Below, in pieces: positions 1-12,727 of a DNA stretch of 64,000 nt. Position numbers and translations under genes: made by a program. Source of the DNA: Mesostigma viride (taxonomy: Eukaryota; Streptophyta; Mesostigmatophyceae; Mesostigmatales; Mesostigmataceae); contig RPFO01000059.1 of NCBI GenBank assembly GCA_009746045.1, positions 62,001 to 126,000 on the forward strand. The letters run 5' to 3'. Below the pieces are notes generated by a model. It saw only the letters and a list, made by a program, of their open reading frames with translations. It ran no database searches and was not told the origin of the DNA. How positions within the stretch are numbered: the first letter of the stretch is position 1; the number at the start of each line of letters is the position of its first letter.

Positions 1-240
1 CAGGCATGCCGCTGACTTTTGCCCTTGGTCAAACGGCACCTTTTCGTCCAAGTACTTGTGGTATCTCAATCAGCTTACGAATAGGCCGGCTTGCGCATTG
101 GCATGTTTTTCTCTTCTTGACATACTTGGTTTTGCCACACGGTTTGTCCTGTGCATTCTGCGCTCTGCATCCCTGCCTTGGGCGTGTGGGTGCATGTCCT
201 GTTGGTGGCGGCATGTCCTGTTGAACGGGTGTGCCTTTAC

Positions 241-1987
241 AAACGCTGGTCGAAAACGTCGAAACCTGCGGCGTGCAGCTACTGGCCATGTTCTTCAGCT
301 TCTTGGATCGCCCCGCGCCGCTCCACTCGCTGTACGCCGGCTATTTCAGCAAGGTATGGCGGAGCTAGAACGGGAGTGGCAGGGCATTGGTTTTTCTTTG
401 GGGGACGAGCACGTGAGGGAAGTTGTTCCCTGGAGTTATCGCAGGGCAGGGGGAAATCGGGTAGGGCAAGAAACCGAGGGACAGAGGTGGGGGTGGGGAC
501 CAAAGGGATGAGGAAGGTGATTAGCCAAGATCTTGCCATTCCTTTGTTGCTGGTCACAGATATAGCGTCTTGAGACCCGCTGTTGCCTGTTGCCAGCGAC
601 TGGTCTGCCTGTGTTTCTGTTTCCGACATGGGTCGAGAATACCACTCATTATCGTGGAGGCGATTGTGTTGCCAATTGTGCGGCGCCTGCTGCTGCACGA
701 ATGGCAACCCATGTCCGCCTGCCTGTATGGCACGCAACCCACGTCGGCCTGCTTGCCTGTATGGCATGTGGATGTCACGGAGGGCCACTTGACAACACAA
801 CATTGTTTGTGTGTAGAATGGAATCTTGTCTGCCTGGTTGTGATTCCCTTGCCCATTAGGATTAGACAAGCAAGGCAGCCAAGGTATGGGTTGACTGTGC
901 CAATATGGCATTGGGTTACCTCCAGGGCCTGCTGACATCTGCCGAGACGAGATACGGCCTTGCTTCAAAATGGCCGTGCCAAAGTACGGTGCGGTTTCAG
1001 TTTGGTTCAGCCGGCCTGACATGGGCATGTGCTGGCGGTTGCGCTGTGTATGTGCAGGTGTGCATCTGCTTGCTGCACCGACGACCGGATGAAACGACCG
1101 ACTACATCAAGGTTAGTCAGACCAACTGCATGATTGGCAAGGTCAGTTTGGGGTCAGTCAGGCATCTCTTGGAGCTGCCCTGTTAGTGATCACATTTGTG
1201 CGGCGTACTGCTTGGCTAGCCCAGACCCTGGGTGCTGATGGGCAGCAGAGCCAGTAGCAGCTGGTAGCAGCATTATGCCGATAACTACAAGGTAGCTGAG
1301 CCGGAGGAGAAGTTGCCTGGTGACTAGGTGCACCAGCATATAGCCGCAACAGGTAGCTGAATGGCATTGCATGGTTATGAGGTGCGCCGGCAGGTTGACC
1401 GCAAGCTTAGCTGGGCTATCGGTGGAATACAATAGTTGGCGTATCACCCTGCCGCTGCCTGGCCATGGTATTCAAGGTTTTTGTGTGTGGATCACCACTC
1501 AAAGATGCAAGGCTAGTTGCAGACTATGGCCCCATGGAGGGCAGCCAGGAACTAATGGGGTGCTGGCCCCAGTAGGGTGGCGCAGCAGGGCATCACGGCA
1601 GGGTGGCGCGTGCCTGGCCCATTAAATTAAAAGCACGAGACTGCGCTGTGGCCCATCATGGGCCATATTTGTGCACGCCAGCGTGCGCCCTCGTGCTCCT
1701 ATATTGTGAACCCTAAGTCCTGGCCCTCCGTCCCCATGGCCTCCTTCCGCCGCCCTTCTCCCCTCGGGTGGGCGTCCCCCCCATTGTCCTTCCGCCTTGC
1801 CCTTCTCTCGCCCGACCCTCCGTCCCCCCTGTCTGCGTCATGTCTCCACAGGCGCACCCATCCATCCTGAGCGCGCTGGTGCGCCACGTGGGCACCACCT
1901 CGCTGCTGGACGTGCTGATGCGGCTGACAGGAGCCGATAACCCGCTCTCGCGATTCCAAAACGACACGTCGCAGGTGAGGACACGCA

Positions 1988-2025
<38 letters not shown>

Positions 2026-5000
2026 AAGGGGGGGAAATAGGGATGGGAAATGGGGAATGGGGAATGGGGAACGGGGAACGGGGAAGGGGGAAGGGGGAAG
2101 GGGGAAGGGGGAAGGGGGAAGGGGGAAGGGGGGAGGGGGGGAGGGGGAGGGGGAGGGGGGAGGGGGGAGGGGAGGGGGGGGAGGGGGGAGGGGGAGGGGG
2201 AGGGGGGAGGGGGGGGAGGGGGAGGGGGGGGGGGGGAGGGGGAGGGGGAGGGGGAGGGGGAGGGGGGAGGGGGGAGGGGGGAGGGGGGAGGGGGGAGGGG
2301 GGAGGGGGAGGGGGAGGGGGGAGGGGGGGGGGAGGGGGGGGGGGGAATGGGGAATGGGGAATGGGGAATGGGGAATGGGGAATGGGGAATGGGGAATGGG
2401 GATGGGGAATGGGGAATGGGGAATGGGGAATGGGGAATGGGGAATGGGGAATGGGGAATGGGGAATGGGGAATGGGGAATGGGGAATGGGTGGGTTGATC
2501 TTTTCTGGATAAAAGAAGCTATTTGGTGTTTGGAGGGGGGCGGGGGAGAGGAGGCTAAGCACCGGCTGCGGTGGAGAAGGAATAATCAGGGCTGCAAGCG
2601 TAATGCTGTAATGGTGTTGACGACAAGGCTGTAATGACCTGTGATCATTGCTAGACGGTGAGAAGCAGACAAGAGGCCTATTGTTCACTGGAATAGGCTG
2701 CATGTGTGAAAAATGCCTGGGTCTGCTGCGCATGCGCAGTACCTGGGTCTGTTCCGTGGATGCCGCCAAAAGCAGCAGGTAGAAGGAAATTGCGGTGCTG
2801 AATGCATGAGGATGGCCACCGCTCTCAATCCAACAAAAGCGGAACGGTAGCGTCTCGCGAAGCACAAGCCAGAGGACGATCTGACTCCTTGCTAGCGGCC
2901 TGCCGGTCAATGCCACTGGTACAGTGGACTCCTGGGGTGATCTGCTTCAGAAGAGCTTCTCCAGCGAAACATTTACGACGGAAACATGCGACAATGTCAT
3001 TACGAGCGAGTCAAAGGTGCTGTCTACCACCTGCTGCTGGTAGATCTGTGAACCACAAATGTGCCATCCATCCACACCGACGTTTCTTCTGCCTGTTAGG
3101 CCATTGTTCTCATGTTTATGCTGGTGGGCTTACCTGCTTGCACGCGGGTGCTTGCATGTCTTTGATCTGATGATTGGTTCCCCAACCTTCCCCTCCCCTC
3201 CCCTCCCCTCCCCCCTCCCCCCCTCCCCCCCTCCTCCCCTCCCTCCCCTCCCCTCCCTCCCCTCCCTCTCCCTCCCCCCTCTCCCCTCCCCTCCCCTCCC
3301 TCCCCTCCCCCTCCCCTCCCCTCCCCTCCCCCCTCACCCTCCCCCTCCCCTCCCCTCCCCTCCCCTCCCCTCCCCTCCCTCCCCTCCCCTCCCTCCCCTC
3401 CCCTCCCCTTCCCTCCCCTCCCCTCTCCCTCCCCTCCCTCCCTCCCTCCCTCCCCTCCCCTCCCCTCCCCCCCTCCCCTCCCCTCCCCTCCCTCTCCCTC
3501 CCCTCCCTCCCTCCCCTCCCCTCCCCTCCCCTCCCCTCCCCTCCCCTCCCCTCCCCCTCCCCCCCCTCCCCTCCCCCTCCCTCCCCTCCCTCCCCTCCCT
3601 CCCCTCCCCTCCCCTCCCCCCCTCCCCCCTCCCCTCCCCTCCCCTCCCCCTCCCCTCCCTCCCCTCCCCTCCCCTCCCCTCCCCTCCCCTCCCTCCCTCC
3701 CTCCCTCCCCCCCCTCCCCTCCCCTCCCTCCCCTCCCCTCCCCTCCCCTCCCTCCTCCCCTCCCTCCCCTCCCCTCCCCTCCCCTCCCCCTCCCCTCCCT
3801 CCCCTCCCCTCCCCTCCCTCCCCTCCCCTCCCCTCCCCTCCCCTCCCCTCCCCTCCCCTCCCCTCCCCTCCCCTCCCCTCCCCTCCCCTCCCCCTCCTCC
3901 CCCTTCAAAACAGTGGCTTGTGGAGACGGAGCTGTTGGACCAGCTGTTGGACACGCTCCACCCAAGTGGATCGGTACGCACGCATGTATACGCTGAAGTG
4001 CTTCACGCATGCACGCATCCATCAAGTGTGGCTGTGCTGAGCGCACCCATCCACTAGGCACGCAGTCCGCCAATAGGCATGCAATCTCCCAATACCTTTG
4101 GACACAGGACTCCTGTGTGTTCTGCCCTCTGGGAGTGTTGTGGAGATGGTGAGTGAGAAGGCGCATGGCGACCGCTGGAGGCATGAGGACTGCGGCCATC
4201 GACCTCCTATGGGTATCTTGATCCATGGCATTGGATTAGACACGCCTTATGACACAGCCTACGTGCTAAGTAATACACACCTTGCCGAGTCACCCTTGCA
4301 CTCCCTCTGCGAACAATCATGGGATGATGGAGGCATGGATGCGTTTTGAACCTCCTGATTCTGGGTGTTCAAAGGCATCCAACCCTGTAGGCATTAGCGA
4401 CCTACACTACACCAACCGTTTATGGTCTCTTGTACCTGCCACTCCTGGCGCACTCTCCTGCCCCAGACTGGCTACTGTTTGTCCCTTGTTGACATGTCCC
4501 CCCTTTCCCCGTGCTCTGGGTGGTTTATTCATGAATGTCCCCGTTCCCCGTGTTTGGTCGCTCCCCCCCCCCCCCCCCCCCCCTCCCCCCCCTTCCTGTT
4601 CAACTTAGGAACGTCCCTGGCCCCCGTGGGCTTGTAATCCACGCCCATACCCCCCTTTTTTATATGTTACTTCACATCATACTCGTTATACATCATGTTC
4701 CTACGGGCTATCTATTCTATACCATTGTTTCAATTTACTAACCCCTCTGTTTTCTCAATCCCCTCCCCCCACACACACAGCCGGAGGAGGATGAGACGCA
4801 CGTGGACGCGTACGTGAACGTTTCGGACCTTCTCGTCGCACTGTCCCGTAACCCAACCTCGCCGCTCACGCAGAAGCTGCTGGCCAGCAGGTGAGGGGCA
4901 AGAGGCTGGTCCGGTGTTGCCTACAAGTACCCAACATCCGTGCCTAAACGCGGTACTGTAGTGCTTCAGCGTTTGTACTCGCGCGATGCCCGAGTGCTTC

Positions 5001-8000
5001 CGCAGTCATGGAGCGGAAACACAAGGAGCAGAACGGTGGGGGAAGCTGGTGGATGTCTCTGAACGTATTCTGTGGCGGCCGATCTCATAGGGTGTGCGGT
5101 GGCGGATGGTCCCTTGGGCTTATCTGTGCGTACGCACCTCAGCGGTTGGTAACATGTCCCCATCCTTTCCCCCCCCCTTACACCCCTTCTTCTCCCCCTG
5201 CCCCCCTTGTCTTCCCCCGCCGCTTCCCCCTGCCCCCCCCCCCCCCTGTTCCCCCATTCCAACCGCCCCAGCTCCACGCACAAGCTGATGGACGCGCTTC
5301 TTTCGGAGCACACGCAGCCACCGCTCATGGTGCGCGTGCTGGCCATCGTCTCCTCCCTGTTAGAGCCGCCCGCGGACGAGCCAGGCCTGGGCCTGCGCGA
5401 CACAGGGGGCGACAGCGGGGCGGGCATGGGCATGGGCATGCGGCTGGGGGGTGTCCCGATGCCCTCGCCGCTGGGGGGGGATAAAGAGCTCACCAAGCGC
5501 ATGGGCGCAAACGGGGTACCCGCGGGCCCAGCGAACACGGACCTGGTGGATGTGATCTCGCTGCACCTTGGTGAGTGGCGCTGGAGCGGGTCGTCTCCTT
5601 GCTTGCCATTCCAAACGTGCAGGTAGTGGGGGAGCCGATGTCTGTCTGTGCAGTCAGCTGGAGTGGGCGGGGGAGAACAGGTTGCTTCTCAAACTTGGAC
5701 ATCTGCTCGCTTGATTCTTTCCTGACCGGGGTTAAGGGGAAGGGCTGCTTCCAGAAACTGGCAAGCAGCAGCCAGGGGGAAGACGGAAGCCCAGGCAATG
5801 ACATGTCCAAATACCAACCAGCATCTAAACTGGAAGTCAAAGACCTGTATTGCTGGCAGGAGGTTCTACAAGTGTGTGCCCCCCCAGTCCTCATTCTGGC
5901 GTCTGTCCCCTTTGTGTGCGAATCTGCGCAGCTCGGCTGGTGCAGAAGCTGCGTGCGCCGCCACAGGCAGGGGCCCAGATATCCACCCTGGACACAACGT
6001 ACGGGAAGCTGATACCTCCACTTGGCGTGCACCGATTAAAGGTACGCCGCAGTGCTTGATACTTGCATCTAGCAATTTTTTCACGCCCGCAGTTTAGTAG
6101 TGCTGTGTATTTATGTCTCCCTTGCCCCACCCCTCCCCAAAGCATTTCCTCCCTCCCGTCCCGCGCCAAGGCACCCGCCACCGCCCCCCCCCGTAGTATT
6201 CTGTGGGCCCCGTGTATAAGCCCAGTTTACTACAGTCTTCTTGGTGGCATGCGCTCTATGTTCCTACACTACCAAACTATTTTACTGTTCTGTACTGCTG
6301 TATAGTGACGTGACATCGTGTGCATCACGCTTGTTGAATGTGGTTGCATGCACTACGCCATGGTAGTCAAATCTTTGTTTTGTCATGTGTGCCTTGCTGC
6401 CATGCTCGTCGCTTTGCATGATGCCTCGTTGTTTCGATAGAGAGATTCCTTTGTGTCGCTTGGCCCCTACGCATGACACTGGGTGCGTCATTCTCAGAGG
6501 TCCGTGTCATTGCGTGTGGCGTGGTCGTAGTGTTACTGTTATGGCCTTGCTTGTGGGTTCATGTTGGCTGCTGTTGAGCCATGGCCATGGTGATGTGTCG
6601 CTGTGGCCATTGTCATGTCTGCCGTCTTGTCCCTTTCCTTGAGGTCCGTGCTACAATCTGCTCTAGGAATTAGTTTTTTACTATTTTTAGTGAAGCCATT
6701 CTCATCATCGCACGCGCCACATTTTAGCAGCTTTCGCCATTCAGTCACCGGGTTGCGTCTTTTGGCACCTGTCCCTGCATGCATAATCCTGTCCTTTGCT
6801 GTCCCCACGCCGCCCACCTGGGCGTTCCCTCGTCGCTGTATGTGCCGTACGGCTCTCTGTCGTCATGGCATGTGCCTTACATCGGCTGTATGACCTTGTC
6901 ATCCCGCCTGATTGTCATCCCGCCTCTCGTTGATGCCACATGGTCTCGGTTCTCCCATGCGCGACCCGTCCTCGTTTCGGCCGCCAGCTGGTGGGCTTCA
7001 TCTCGGCGCTGGTCCACACGGGCCAACCGGCGGCGCTCAACGCGCTCGTGCAGACGGGCGCCATCGCCGCGTGCATCGACCTGTTCTTCGAGTGAGTAAG
7101 CAGATACAGCCGGGTCATCGATGTATTATCCAAGTCTAGAGGCAGTGTCGATACATTATCCTGAGGGTCATCGATACATTATCACGAGTCTAGATGCAGT
7201 GCCTCGAGGAGCCGTGAGTCCCAAGATGATGATCATGGAGAGGACGAGCCTGGAAGGTTGTGACGCGCGCCTGTTAGTTGCCTGAGATACGCCGCCGTGC
7301 ATGACTCTTGCTGCTTGGGATTTGTATCCCTGAACACCCGCTGCCACTGTGGTGGCGTTTACTTTTTTTTTTTTTTTCGAGGTAATGTTTACTCTCTTTC
7401 CTTGTTTGTGGGACGCCGGCGGGCTTCCACAGATCCCATACCTGGCCGCATGCCTGCTCAGTTTCCTATTTGTGTCTCGCGCGCCTGCTGGTGTGTTTAT
7501 GCTCCCTTTATGCGATTGTAACAATCACATCGCCCTGTATTCTGTATTCTACGAATTGGGACCGCGAAAAGTGTGCCCAAGCTGTTGCCGAAAACTGTTC
7601 CGTGTGCGAGCAGCGTGCCGCGGCGACCGCGTTTGAATGGACTCCCGTCACGGTTCCCTTGCATGCGTGCCATCGACTTGCTTGCTCCAGTGGGTTACCC
7701 AGACCGGAATATTCCTCGCGTTCAGTGGGCCCTCAACGTGCTCACGTTCCATACACGGTTGTCGTAGACTTGGCAAGGCGTCCAGCCAGAGACCGGCCAC
7801 GACTGCCAAAGAGGCACAGAAACGCTGCGTAGGGGGGGGCCGGGGGGCAAAGTCCCCGTACTTGTTACCAACGTGCTTTGATTGTTTTGACCTCTTCACT
7901 GCTGGCTGCCTGCATCAATGCTACACCTCCACCTGCCTCGTGTCCCCCCCGCTCCCCCCTTCCTAACCCCCCCTTCCCCCCACTTTCTGCCCCTCCCCCC

Positions 8001-11000
8001 CTTTTTACCCTCTCCCCCAACCAGGTACCCCTTCCACAACGCGCTGCATACGGCGGTGAAGCACATGGTGCTGTGGGCGCTGCAGAACAAGCCGCCCAAC
8101 GGCCCGCTGCTGCAGCACGTGCTGGTGGACACGGGGCTGCTCACCTGCATCGCAACCAGTGACGGCACGCTGCCGTCGTCCGACAAGTGGCCCAACGTGA
8201 GTGGCCGGTGCCACGTGGCGCTTCATGATTAGGCGGCTTGCTATGCCGTTTTTTTCGGAACTAATTACATGTGACTGTATTGGCACCGTGGCCCAACGTG
8301 AGTTGCCAGGGTCTCCTAGCTGGTTCCCATCCCCAGGCAATCGGGCTTGCCGTGGCAGCCAACAAAAAGCAACTGAAGGCTTCTCGGTGCAAAATATTTA
8401 CTTCTCCTTGTGTGTGCGGGTGTTAGAGACGCATCGCTTGTCGTCCCGTCAGGATATATTGGAAGCTGGCCCAGGTAAATGCTGCCATGTTTGGCCACCC
8501 ATGGAACTTAGCAAGGTGCTGGTCCCCCTGCTTAGTTCATGCTGTGCGTGGTTATCCATTGCTTGCTGTCCTACGCACCTGTTGCTCGCCGGTCTCCTCT
8601 TTTTTCTCCTCTCCTGTATTTTTGTCTCTCTTGTTCACCCTTGTCCCCCCCCCTGCCCCTTGCTCTCCAGCTGTAGGCCAAGATTGCGTCTCCTGTTTAT
8701 TCCTCACCTTCATTTCTTGTCGTCTTGTTTATTCTTGTCCGCACCCCCCGGGTTTCGTGTTTTCCAGATGGAGGCCAAGAACCTGCGCGCCGGTTTCATG
8801 GGCCACCTGCAGGTGCTGGCCAACAAGATCCTGGAGGCGGCCGCGACGTGTTCTGTCATCGCGGAGCTGCTCAAGGTGGGTTGGGTAATCAATCGCTTTG
8901 GCACACTAAGCATTTTCTTGCCACGGGTGTTAGAGAAGATGTTGGCTGCTGGGGTAGCTTCGCATACGGCAGCTCTTGGATGTGATGGCATGTACATCGC
9001 TTGACGTTGTCGCATCCTTTTTCCTGCCTTTTCTGCCGACTAGTGTCATCGTCACTACCCAGTGCGATGGTACTTAGCCGCATGCAACGCGGAGACTCCT
9101 TCCCCGCCGGGCTGACACACATGTTTGAGGCTGTATCGGCCATGCTGACGTGGTGCCTGTGGCGGCTCTGCTGGCGTGGTGCCTGTGGCGGCTCCGCTGA
9201 CGTGGTGCCTGTGGCGGCTCTGCTGGCGTGGTGCCTGTGGCGGCTCTGCTGACGTGGTGGCTGTGGCGGCTGTATCTGCGTGCACGGTCCTGCCGCAGGG
9301 CCAAGGCGCGTGGGAGGAGTTTGTGGCCAGCAAGCTGCCCGCACGCAACGACCTGTGGGACCCCAACAAGTGGGGCTGCGGGTAAGCCTTGTGAAGCTGC
9401 GTGCTTTCAAACGCCGTATAACTAAGGACAGCGTGGGTAGCCCTGCAACGTTATATTACGTACCCTTCGTGTCCCCCCACCCGCTCAGTGCCTTCCGTAG
9501 CTACGTCCGCACACAATTACAGATGGCGTGCTCAGCGCCGCTTTGCATCCAGTTTTTGTTTGTTTCCGGACTCGCACGTGAGGAGCGGCCATCAGTTTCT
9601 GACTGGCTGGTTTACCCCACCTCCCCTTTTCTGCCTTCTCGGCCGTCTCAAGCAGATCATGCAGCATTGGTTGTTGGTCGCTGCCTCGCCAGCAAACCGC
9701 CTCCCCATGCTCGCCCCATGACTAAGCCATCCACCATTGCTAATATACCCATCGTTGCTGACCAGCTCACCCACCCACCCGCCCGCCCGCCCGCCCACCC
9801 ACCCACCCACCCACCCACCCACCCACCCACCCACCCACCCACCCACCCACCCACCCACCCACCCACCCACCCACCCACCCACCCACCCACCCACCCACCC
9901 ACCCACCCACCCACCCACCCACCCACCCACCCACCCACCCACCCACATTGATTTCTAGATGTACCTACCAAAAGCGAATGCAAGGCCCAAATGAAGGCCC
10001 ATTTAGCGATTTAGCAGGGGGGCCATTTGTATACCGCAATGCTTTTATTATAAATACGGTAATACTAAAATATAAATACCGTAGTGCTTTTCTGGCACAC
10101 ATGAACCTGCTGACCCATGATGGCCCAACCTCATTTCTGCTAACCCCCTCACCCATTGCCCCTATGGTCGCCCACCTTGGTTGCGTTATCGTGCACACAT
10201 TTGCCCAGCCGGCCACCCAGCATCGAGGACCCCTGCCACCTGGACAGCGACAGCGAGGAGGAGCTGCGCGACAGCCACTTTGGCGGCCTGTCGTCGATGG
10301 GGTCGGGCATGGGCACGAGCTCGTACAACGGCGTGTACTCGCGGTACAGCGTGTTTGACCGGGACGATGGGGAGAACCAGGTGGGTGTTGTCTTAAGGGG
10401 TTGCGATCGGGTATAGTCGGGGGGGGGATGAAGTGGGGAGTGTGTGTGGGCGAGGGTGTGGGGTATGGGGAGAAGTAGGTGTGTGGGGGGGTGATGTGGT
10501 ATAGGGGGAGAATGAAGTGGAGAGTGTCTGCGCACAGGGTGAGGGGTGTGGGGGGGGAAGCAGGTGGGTGGGATTCTGTGGAGTTGCGTTGGACTTGGGT
10601 TGATGGGAGAACCTCGTGGGCGTTTTTGGTAAGGGTTTGGGCTGTTGGTTGAAGGGGAGAAGCAAATGTGGGGTGTGGGTGGATGCGGGGTTGGAGATTT
10701 AGGGTGCCGTCAGCCAGTTTCAACATGCCAAACAACGCTAGCACTGTCACGGTGATGGCAGCAGCAGCAGCCCTCGCCATCGTTGTCTTCATGGTATGCA
10801 GCAAGGCCTGATATTTAGATGAGATGGCCGGCTCAATCTTGTTCCGGTTGCATGGGTGGCTGCCGTATGCATGTTCCGTGCCTGCAGGTGGACGAGGACG
10901 AACACATTCCCGGCGCGCATGGGCGCGCTGATGACAAGGAGGAGGATGTGAGTGAGGAGGTGCGGTATTGGTATGGTGGATGTAGGAGGGATCTGTCGGC

Positions 11001-12727
11001 AGGATGGCGAACCGCTGCTGCTTCCTACACACAGCATCCAGCACGAGGTACACGTTGGCCGTGCATCCTGTGTTATCTCGTTATCCAGCGCCAATGTAGC
11101 TATCCTCTCTCATGGAAGGCCTTTTCCATCCTGTTTTCTGCGAACTGATGTAGGAATAGAAGCCCATGGGTTGCTGCGTGTGTTAATAGTAGACCTTGGG
11201 CCTATGTGTAGTTTTGTTCTAAGTAGCGCTGCTTTGTTTGCTGGGTGGGCATGCCCCTCAAGCGTGCATCGTGCGCCCCGCTCCTGTGGACTCACTTCCA
11301 TGCCTCCCATGGTCTCCTGTGTGTGCCTTGCTGTGCAGACCTACTACGCCAACGTCAGGCTGGGCTCCCTGCAGCTTGGGTCGGGGGGGGCGAACCATGC
11401 CGGAAGGTACCCATCGCATGATGTCTGCTCTCGATGATGTCCTCAGTTCAGGCATGAGATTCCCGTGGTAGCTCTTGTCCTAAACTCAGGGTAGGAGTCC
11501 ACCACAGAGACGGAAGCTCTTGGGTTTATCGTGCGAGGTGGACCGCAGTATTTGCTAAGTAGAAGCTGCTGCCGATTGCTCTGTGCCGAACGCAAGAACT
11601 CATCGCGGATCCCATTCCATGCGGGATGATATGCTCTCTTTAGCAATTAGCATATGCCCTCCATATTCACTCCTTTGCGTGGTGTTTTGCGTTCCCAGGC
11701 GCCATACTACGGATGCACCTTGACCGTTTGTTTGGTGGTGCTGTTGGGTGCGTGCAGGGTGTTGGAGGACGCGATGACGCTGGACGACGACGACGGCCCC
11801 TTTGGGAGCGACCGCGCGCGCAAGTACCTAGCATCGGGTCATGACGACGACGAGGAGGGAAACAAGGGGCGAGGGAAGGGCGCGGGGGGTGCGCACGGAA
11901 GCCAGGATGGTGATGATGACGACGACGAGGGTTTCGGCCACCAGGTGTTCATGGGCAGTAACGCCTACGACACTTTCTTTGCGAGGCCCGACCACGAAGA
12001 CCTCGCGGGAAGCAGCGGCACGAGGGGCACAGGGGGGGACGTGGGCATGGGCGCAGCGGACGCGTTCGGCGATGACGACGGCTGGACGGCGTTCAAGTCC
12101 GGCACCGACTTCATGTCATCATCGCCGGACGAGTCGTCAACGGGGGGATTACACGAGCACGCCCACGGCGCGTCACCCATGCAGCACACACCGTCCCCTC
12201 CGCCGCCGCAGCGCCCATTTGGCGCGCCCGAGTCTTCCTGGGCAGCCGTGATCGCGGCAGCCGGCAGCTCCTCGGCGGACGACGTGGGCGGGTTGCCAGG
12301 GTTGCTCCAGGGTGGCCTGGAGGACGTCGTAAAGTCGCCCGAGCCGCCCCGCTGGCACCAGCCACAGCTGTCCATCCCGGAGCCTGGCTCGCTCACGCCC
12401 GGCAATGGCCCCGGTGGGGTCGGGGCGGCAGTGGGTTCGGCGTCTCCTTTTGCGACCACGCCGGGTACGGCGAGCAGCCTCGAGCTGGGGTCCCCATCGG
12501 ACAGCTGGGTGGCGTTTGCGGACGAGGACGAGCCTGGGGAGGCGATGGGGGGGGCGACGAGTGGACGAGGGTTTGGCGCCCCCCAGGGGGTCGCGGGGCA
12601 GCCGGCGGTGGAGGGGCAGAGAGGAGGGGCGGCGGGGGCGGTCGCGAGTGAGGACCCCTCATTCAATGACATTAATTACTGGAAGGGCAACCTCCATGTA
12701 TACGATGATCCAGAGCTCATGGATTGA
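241..12727 (+). CDS. SAPS-domain protein, PP6 phosphatase regulatory subunit (5' end outside window)
   Basis: Regulatory subunit of the PP6/Sit4-type protein phosphatase. Fifteen exons reassemble in frame: 241-353, 1058-1111, 1852-1974, 3914-3973, 4781-4890, 5272-5570, 5932-6041, 6988-7091, 8025-8196, 8768-8875, 9299-9381, 10209-10380, 10888-10947, 11339-11406, 11758-12727 (stop). They give about 867 residues. The SAPS helical repeat region is recognisable block by block: [18 protein letters not shown], then [73 protein letters not shown] and [13 protein letters not shown]. Order and spacing match plant SAPS proteins. Glycine/methionine-rich sequence (exon 5272-5570) interrupts the domain. 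The last exon encodes a long acidic and Ser/Gly/Pro-rich, probably disordered tail ending PELMD. All internal splice sites are GT-AG except the start of the first visible exon, which has no AG nearby. The N-terminal part lies upstream of the window. Family is confident; the first exon boundary is not. Confidence 0.9.
1988..2490 (+). repeat. Intronic poly-G / (GGGGA)n / (GGGGAAT)n tract
   Basis: A run of 37 G (1988-2024) begins 13 bases after the donor of the SAPS exon 1852-1974. It is followed by GGGGAAT heptamers, about 250 bases of G4-6A units (about 2090-2343), and again a clean GGGGAAT array to about 2490. It is almost pure purine on the coding strand and is complementary in kind to the pyrimidine tract at 3181-3905 in the same intron. 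ORFs across it (MGNGEWG repeats) are low-complexity artefacts. Confidence 0.95.
3181..3905 (+). repeat. Intronic (CCCCT)n polypyrimidine tract
   Basis: About 725 bases of nearly pure C/T, mostly CCCCT with CCCT and CCCCCT variants. It ends 8 bases before the acceptor of the SAPS exon 3914-3973, so it acts as a greatly expanded polypyrimidine tract. It is the reverse complement in composition of the 1988-2490 tract in the same intron (1975-3913). Confidence 0.95.
8187..8303 (+). repeat. Duplicated exon tail and 5' splice site (SAPS exon 8025-8196)
   Basis: The 16 bases GTGGCCCAACGTGAGT cover the last exon bases and the donor at 8187-8202. They recur exactly at 8288-8303, 101 bases downstream inside the intron. 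The second copy is an intact potential donor. Confidence 0.85.
9145..9274 (+). repeat. 26-bp minisatellite, 5 copies, in a SAPS intron
   Basis: Units start at 9145, 9171, 9197, 9223 and 9249. They alternate CTGACG and CTGGCG at the start, followed by TGGTGCCTGTGGCGG. The array ends just upstream of the acceptor of exon 9299-9381. Confidence 0.9.
9769..9946 (+). repeat. (CCCA)n microsatellite in a SAPS intron
   Basis: About 178 bases of CCCA tetranucleotide with a short CCCG interruption near 9781-9795. It lies in the intron 9382-10208. Frames through it read THPPTHPP or VGGWVGG and are not genes. Confidence 0.95.
10362..10690 (+). repeat. Degenerate G-rich array carrying echoes of the exon tail and donor
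   Basis: The SAPS exon 10209-10380 ends GATGGGGAGAACCAG with donor GTGGGTGTTG. The intron then repeats decayed versions: a GGGGAGAAGTAGGTGTGTGG-like copy near 10470, GATGGGAGAACCTCGTGGGC near 10600, and GGGGAGAAGCAAATGTGGGG near 10655. The whole stretch is G/T/A-rich with almost no C. Confidence 0.6.

Noticed and set aside
279-1028. 249-codon - frame over the first SAPS exons
   Set aside because: No recognisable domain; it overlaps a well-supported + exon and intron sequence.
2043-2634. Long + frames encoding MGNGEWG and Gly-rich repeats, and the - frame of Pro/Ser repeats (1699-2916)
   Set aside because: Translations of the intronic purine tract; all frames are open because the tract lacks stop codons.
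3059-4226. Long Pro/Leu/Ser and Gly/Arg/Glu frames on both strands
   Set aside because: Translations of the (CCCCT)n tract in the SAPS intron.
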